From: Verrucomicrobiota bacterium
GTDB taxonomy: Bacteria; Verrucomicrobiota; Verrucomicrobiia; Chthoniobacterales; UBA10450
Assembly (NCBI GenBank): GCA_003218525.1
Contig: QHNU01000212.1
Location: forward strand, 1-10,283
Direction of reading: 5' to 3'
Length of the DNA: 10,283 nt
Under the pieces are notes generated by a model that did no database searches, had not been told where the DNA came from, and saw only the letters and a list, made by a program, of their open reading frames with translations. Position numbers and translations under genes: made by a program. Below are positions 7,290-10,283 of this stretch, piece after piece (the first letter of the stretch is position 1; each line of letters begins with the position of its first letter).

Positions 7290-8009
7290 TTATCGATGCG
7301 AATGCCCGCATGCGGCCCGTAGCGGATGCTCGATAAAGATAAAATAAAACGTGCTCATTATATCTAATAAGGTGGCAGCGGGACTTGTCAGCCGGAGTCG
7401 ACCCTGGCGTAACTGAGCGAAGACGGAATCCGGCGTAAGTTGCTCTGGTCGGGGAATACTCGTGTAGTGCTGGCCAAATGCATTTAGCCGGTGCGCATCG
7501 GATGTAGCGATCAGTGGTTTACCGAATTTTGCCGCTATGCGCAGTGCCTGTCGGTTCGGGTTGAAAACGCCTTTATGAAAGTGGCAAAACTCAATGGCAT
7601 CGAAGCAGTCGATCTCGTCGATCAACCTTTTTCCGATCGAACCGCCCAGGATATAAAACGGGTGCGGTGCGATCGTGAAAAGCGATTGCCCCCGCGCCGC
7701 GCGCAAAGCCCGCACATCGTGAAAAGATCTTAGGCCTGTCACTTCCTCTGCTCGCACATTCAAAAGAATGATATCACCGCCTTCAATCCGCATTTCCGCA
7801 GCTGGGATCAAGAGAATCCCCATTCGTTCTGCAGCCGCGAAAGTTTCGGCATGATCAAAGACCGCGTCGTGCAAGGTGATGGCGAGCACGCCAAAGCCGA
7901 GCCGTCCGGCCCGCGCCAGGAGCTCGCGCGCCGAGTAATCAAGTTTGTCCTTCGGATCGTCCAAGGTATGGATGTGCAGATCGAGCTTGATCCAGTCTTG
8001 GGAATCCAT
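7290..8009 (-). CDS. PHP-domain metal-dependent phosphoesterase
   Basis: A 239-residue protein with the PHP (polymerase and histidinol phosphatase) metal-binding motifs in order: DLHIHT (His12, His14), ITLHD (His47-Asp48), AAE (Glu72), APHPF (His116), CHFHKG (His143, His145) and SDAH (Asp171, His173). These would bind a two- or three-metal centre that hydrolyses phosphoester bonds. Relatives include TrpH/RNase AM-type 3',5'-nucleotide phosphatases and 5'-3' exonucleases, but the substrate cannot be read from the sequence. The frame is open upstream to 8156, but that part would run through the tRNA-Leu gene, so ATG 8009, which places the first motif at residue 10, is chosen. The C-terminal tail is unusually aromatic and hydrophobic (MSTFYFIFIEHPLR). 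The frameshifted lipoprotein gene lies 44 bp downstream on the same strand and may share the transcript. Confidence 0.87.
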   Translation of the reverse strand: MDSQDWIKLDLHIHTLDDPKDKLDYSARELLARAGRLGFGVLAITLHDAVFDHAETFAAAERMGILLIPAAEMRIEGGDIILLNVRAEEVTGLRSFHDVRALRAARGQSLFTIAPHPFYILGGSIGKRLIDEIDCFDAIEFCHFHKGVFNPNRQALRIAAKFGKPLIATSDAHRLNAFGQHYTSIPRPEQLTPDSVFAQLRQGRLRLTSPAATLLDIMSTFYFIFIEHPLRAACGHSHR

Positions 8010-8049
8010 TGAGCAGTAGAAGTTACACGAGAGATTTGCTGAATTCAGG

Positions 8050-8075
8050 TTGCGGCAAGTTTGGGTTTGCGGCAA
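8050..8075. repeat. Two copies of a near-palindromic 9-mer TTGCGGCAA upstream of tRNA-Leu
   Basis: TTGCGGCAA occurs at 8050-8058 and again at 8067-8075, with centres 17 bp apart. Each copy is an inverted repeat, TTGC-G-GCAA. They lie in the 91-bp divergent gap between the PHP gene start (8009) and tRNA-Leu (8101), so they could belong to the control region of either gene. No convincing -35/-10 pair could be placed around them, and a chance origin is possible. Confidence 0.35.
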
Positions 8076-8100
8076 TTTTCGCCCACGCAAATGCGCCATC

Positions 8101-8181
8101 GCTCGGGTGGTGAAATGGCAGACACGTACGTTTGAGGGGCGTATGCCGAAAGGCATGGGGGTTCAAGTCCCCCCCCGAGCA
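8101..8181 (+). tRNA. tRNA-Leu (anticodon GAG)
   Basis: A complete class II tRNA folds from 8101 to 8181. The acceptor stem GCTCGGG (8101-8107) pairs with CCCGAGC (8174-8180), followed by discriminator A at 8181. The D arm lies in TGGTGAAATGGCAGACA. The anticodon stem TACGT/GCGTA (one T.G pair) encloses loop TTGAGGG, placing GAG at positions 34-36, which reads CUC/CUU leucine codons. The long variable arm TGCC-GAAA-GGCA is typical of tRNA-Leu. The T arm GGGGG-TTCAAGT-CCCCC is perfect. CCA is not encoded (GATAAT follows), so it must be added after transcription. The gene is antisense to, and 6 bp from, the end of argF. Confidence 0.97.
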
Positions 8182-8187
8182 GATAAT

Positions 8188-9069
8188 CTAAGTGGAACGA
8201 GCTTCAGCCGCCAGCTTTGCCAGAATCGCTTTCTGCACGTGCAACCGATTTTCGGCTTGATCGAAAATGGTGCTGGCGTTTGCCTCCAAGGTTTGTGCAT
8301 CAATTTCCTGCCCGCGGTGCGCCGGCAGGCAATGCATCACGAGCGCGTCGGGTTTCGCGAGATCCACGATCGTCTCATTGATCCAATACGGTCCCAGTTC
8401 CGCTTCACGCCGCGCCGATTCGAGCTCCGTGCCCATTGAAACCCAAATGTCGGTGTATAGCACATCGGCATCGCGGGCGGCTTCGTGCAAATCACTCGTG
8501 CAAATCACCGAACTGGCCGCTTGCTGCAACCATTCCGGTTCCGGCCGATATCTGCCGGGCGCGGCAATACGCAATTGAAAATCGAACTTGCCTGCTGCCA
8601 AAACCCAGGAGCGCGCCGTATTGCACGCGCCATCTCCCACAAACGTCACAATTTTTCCGGCAATCGTTCCGCGTTTCTCTCCGATTGTAAAAACATCGGA
8701 TAAAATCTGGCAGGGGTGCTCGTCGTCAGTCAGCGCGTTAATTGTTGGCACACCGGAAAACTCGGCACGAATGACCGCGCCATCGACTAAACGGCCTAGC
8801 ACCCGCGCCGTGTCCTTGATCAATTCGCCGCGGCCCAGCTGAATGTCGTTTGCATTTAAGTAAATTGCTTCGCCCCCGAGCTCGCGAATTCCAACCTCAA
8901 ACGAAACACGAGTGCGCGTGGAAGGCTTTGAGAAAATCAATCCCCATGTCTTTCCTTTGAGCGGACGACTCGGGCTGCGTTGGCGATCTCTTTTGTATTC
9001 CGCCGCCATCCGGAAAATCTCCGGAATCTCTTGGCGATCTACATCAGCGATGCTCAGAAAATGTTTCAT
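8188..9069 (-). CDS. argF: Ornithine carbamoyltransferase
   Basis: A 293-residue protein with the OTC signature: carbamoyl-phosphate loop SKPSTRTR (residues 47-54), the usual downstream Arg (Arg101), EHPCQ (117-121), the ornithine-site DIWVSMG (207-213) and HCLPAHRG (246-253). GDGACNTARS (145-154) keeps one of the two common Asn residues of the GDxxNN motif. It condenses carbamoyl phosphate with ornithine to citrulline in the cytoplasm, as a trimer in most bacteria. It is shorter than the roughly 305-335 residues usual for the family. The gap lies between Arg101 and VPTIN (107-111), where five residues replace about fifteen in the E. coli enzyme as I recall it. The ATG start overlaps the argD stop (ATGA, 9066-9069). 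The 3' end lies next to the convergent tRNA-Leu gene. Confidence 0.95.
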   Translation of the reverse strand: MKHFLSIADVDRQEIPEIFRMAAEYKRDRQRSPSRPLKGKTWGLIFSKPSTRTRVSFEVGIRELGGEAIYLNANDIQLGRGELIKDTARVLGRLVDGAVIRAEFSGVPTINALTDDEHPCQILSDVFTIGEKRGTIAGKIVTFVGDGACNTARSWVLAAGKFDFQLRIAAPGRYRPEPEWLQQAASSVICTSDLHEAARDADVLYTDIWVSMGTELESARREAELGPYWINETIVDLAKPDALVMHCLPAHRGQEIDAQTLEANASTIFDQAENRLHVQKAILAKLAAEARST

Positions 9070-10283
9070 CCCAGTTCGGCAACAACGGAATTGATGACAG
9101 TGAGTGTTTCCTCCGCTTCACCGCGACTCAGATTCAACGCCGGTAACAGACGAACGACCGTAGTCGCAGCCGGAATTGCGAGCAGCCCACGCGAGTGCAA
9201 TCGCTTCACTGCTTGAATTCCTGGGAATTCCTCGCTGTTGGCGAAACCTGGAGCATCGGGGGAGAAATCGAGGCCGATCATCAAGCCAAATCCGCGGATT
9301 TCGCGTATAACGTGTGGAAATTCCTTTTGCAGAAATCGCAAACTCGACTTCAGGAACTCACCCAACTCTCGCGCATTCTCCGCAAGCTGATCGCGGCGGA
9401 CAATTTCCAAGATTTTCAGCGCCACCGCGCAACCAAGTGGAGTCCCCCCGAATGTGGTCGCGTGTGTTCCGGCCGATAGTACCTGGGCGAACTCCTCCTT
9501 AATCCAAAATGCCCCGATCGGAAATCCACCGCCCAATGATTTCGCCATTGAAACGGCATCCGGCAGGAATTCACGATCGCCGACAATCGTTTGCCATGAT
9601 TGAAACTTGCCGGTCCGGAAATGGCCAGCCTGGACTTCGTCGAGCATCAACAGAATTCCACGCTCGTCGCAGAGTCGGCGCAACCCCAACAAATACTCCG
9701 GCGAAGCGACGGTAATTCCGCTTTCGCCTTGAATGGGTTCGATCAGAACCGCCGCTGTGTCCGGCCCGATCGCCTTTTCCGCCGCGTCGAGATCGTTGAA
9801 GGGAACGTGCTTGAATCCCGCCACTGCCGGCTCAAATCCTTTTTTTACTTTGTCCTGACCAGTCGCGGCAATCCCGGCCAAAGTTCGGCCGTGAAAAGAG
9901 CCAAGCCCGGTAATGATTTCGTAGCGCGATTTCTCATGGCCGAATTTTCGCGCGAGCTTGAACAAACCTTCGTTCGCTTCCGCACCGCTATTGCAAAAAA
10001 AGACACGTCCGGGCGCGATTAAATCGACTAACTCTTTTGCGAGCCGGCCCTGCAACTCATGGTAATAGAGGTTCGAGACATGCGTCAGCTTGCGCGCTTG
10101 AACATGTAGCGTGTCTGCGATTTCCGCATGAGCATGACCAAGGGCGCAGACGGCAATTCCCCCACCCAGATCGAGATAACGATTACCATCGACATCCCAA
10201 ACGTAACTGCCCTCGCCGCGATCGAGGACGAGATCGAAACGAGCGTAGGAGGGCACCACATTTCGCTCAAACATTTCTCGAAC
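9066..10283 (-). CDS. argD: Acetylornithine aminotransferase (5' end probably outside window)
   Basis: A class III, PLP-dependent aminotransferase that converts N-acetylglutamate 5-semialdehyde and glutamate to N-acetylornithine and 2-oxoglutarate, the fourth step of arginine synthesis. Numbered from ATG 10274: NSGAEANE (95-102), SFHGRT (126-131), EPIQGE (179-184), the LDEVQ aspartate that holds the PLP ring nitrogen (Asp212), and Lys245 in MAKSLGGG as the Schiff-base lysine. The loop after DEVQ reads AGHFRTG where most homologues have TGxGRTG. ATG 10274 (MFERNVVPSYARF) is a possible start, but the frame is open to the window edge and the family usually has several residues before this point, so the gene is treated as partial. 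It overlaps argF by ATGA. ArgD of this class can also act on succinyldiaminopimelate in lysine synthesis. Confidence 0.93.
   Translation of the reverse strand, partial: VREMFERNVVPSYARFDLVLDRGEGSYVWDVDGNRYLDLGGGIAVCALGHAHAEIADTLHVQARKLTHVSNLYYHELQGRLAKELVDLIAPGRVFFCNSGAEANEGLFKLARKFGHEKSRYEIITGLGSFHGRTLAGIAATGQDKVKKGFEPAVAGFKHVPFNDLDAAEKAIGPDTAAVLIEPIQGESGITVASPEYLLGLRRLCDERGILLMLDEVQAGHFRTGKFQSWQTIVGDREFLPDAVSMAKSLGGGFPIGAFWIKEEFAQVLSAGTHATTFGGTPLGCAVALKILEIVRRDQLAENARELGEFLKSSLRFLQKEFPHVIREIRGFGLMIGLDFSPDAPGFANSEEFPGIQAVKRLHSRGLLAIPAATTVVRLLPALNLSRGEAEETLTVINSVVAELG

Noticed and set aside
8010..8156. Longer PHP protein starting at 8156
   Set aside because: The extra 49 codons run through the tRNA-Leu gene and its upstream region and show no PHP resemblance.
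8050..8439. Plus-strand open frame of 129 codons spanning the tRNA
   Set aside because: It is a translation of tRNA-Leu (the GVQVPPRA-type string is a familiar tRNA artefact) followed by the antisense of argF.

Overview
The window looks like a chromosomal piece of a moderately GC-rich Gram-negative bacterium. The gene set (DUF1573, rhodanese and MauE-like genes side by side, a bacterial Agl23-like GT-C protein, a lineage-flavoured ArgD with AGHFRTG) is most reminiscent of soil Verrucomicrobiota. That assignment rests on remembered family flavour, not on a marker gene, so it is an inference. No transposase, integrase, phage gene, CRISPR array or origin is visible.

Layout. (1) 1-3127, minus strand, read right to left: rmlB, rmlD, a secreted DUF1573 protein, a single-domain rhodanese and a MauE/DoxX-like membrane protein cut by the window edge. 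rmlB and rmlD are 30 bp apart. The rmlD/DUF1573 and rhodanese/MauE junctions are ATGA stop-start overlaps, so the set reads like one transcript joining dTDP-sugar synthesis to a small sulfur/thiol-redox module. (2) 3192-6733, plus strand, divergent from rmlB: two large multi-span membrane proteins in tandem. The first belongs to the Agl23-like (TIGR03663) branch of GT-C/PMT-type glycosyltransferases; the second is an unclassified GT-C-like protein. With rmlB and rmlD they suggest a cell-envelope or exopolysaccharide glycosylation locus. (3) 6786-8009, minus strand: a small lipoprotein gene broken by a frameshift inside its signal peptide, preceded by a PHP-family metallophosphoesterase gene. 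(4) 8101-8181, plus strand: tRNA-Leu(GAG). (5) 8188-10283, minus strand: argD (5' end outside the window) and argF, overlapping by ATGA, for arginine biosynthesis.

The points most worth a second look are the frameshifted lipoprotein, the coupling of the rml genes to DUF1573-rhodanese-MauE, the Agl23-like/GT-C pair, and an ornithine carbamoyltransferase that seems to lack about ten residues in its carbamoyl-phosphate half. No clearly new defence or mobile system was seen.
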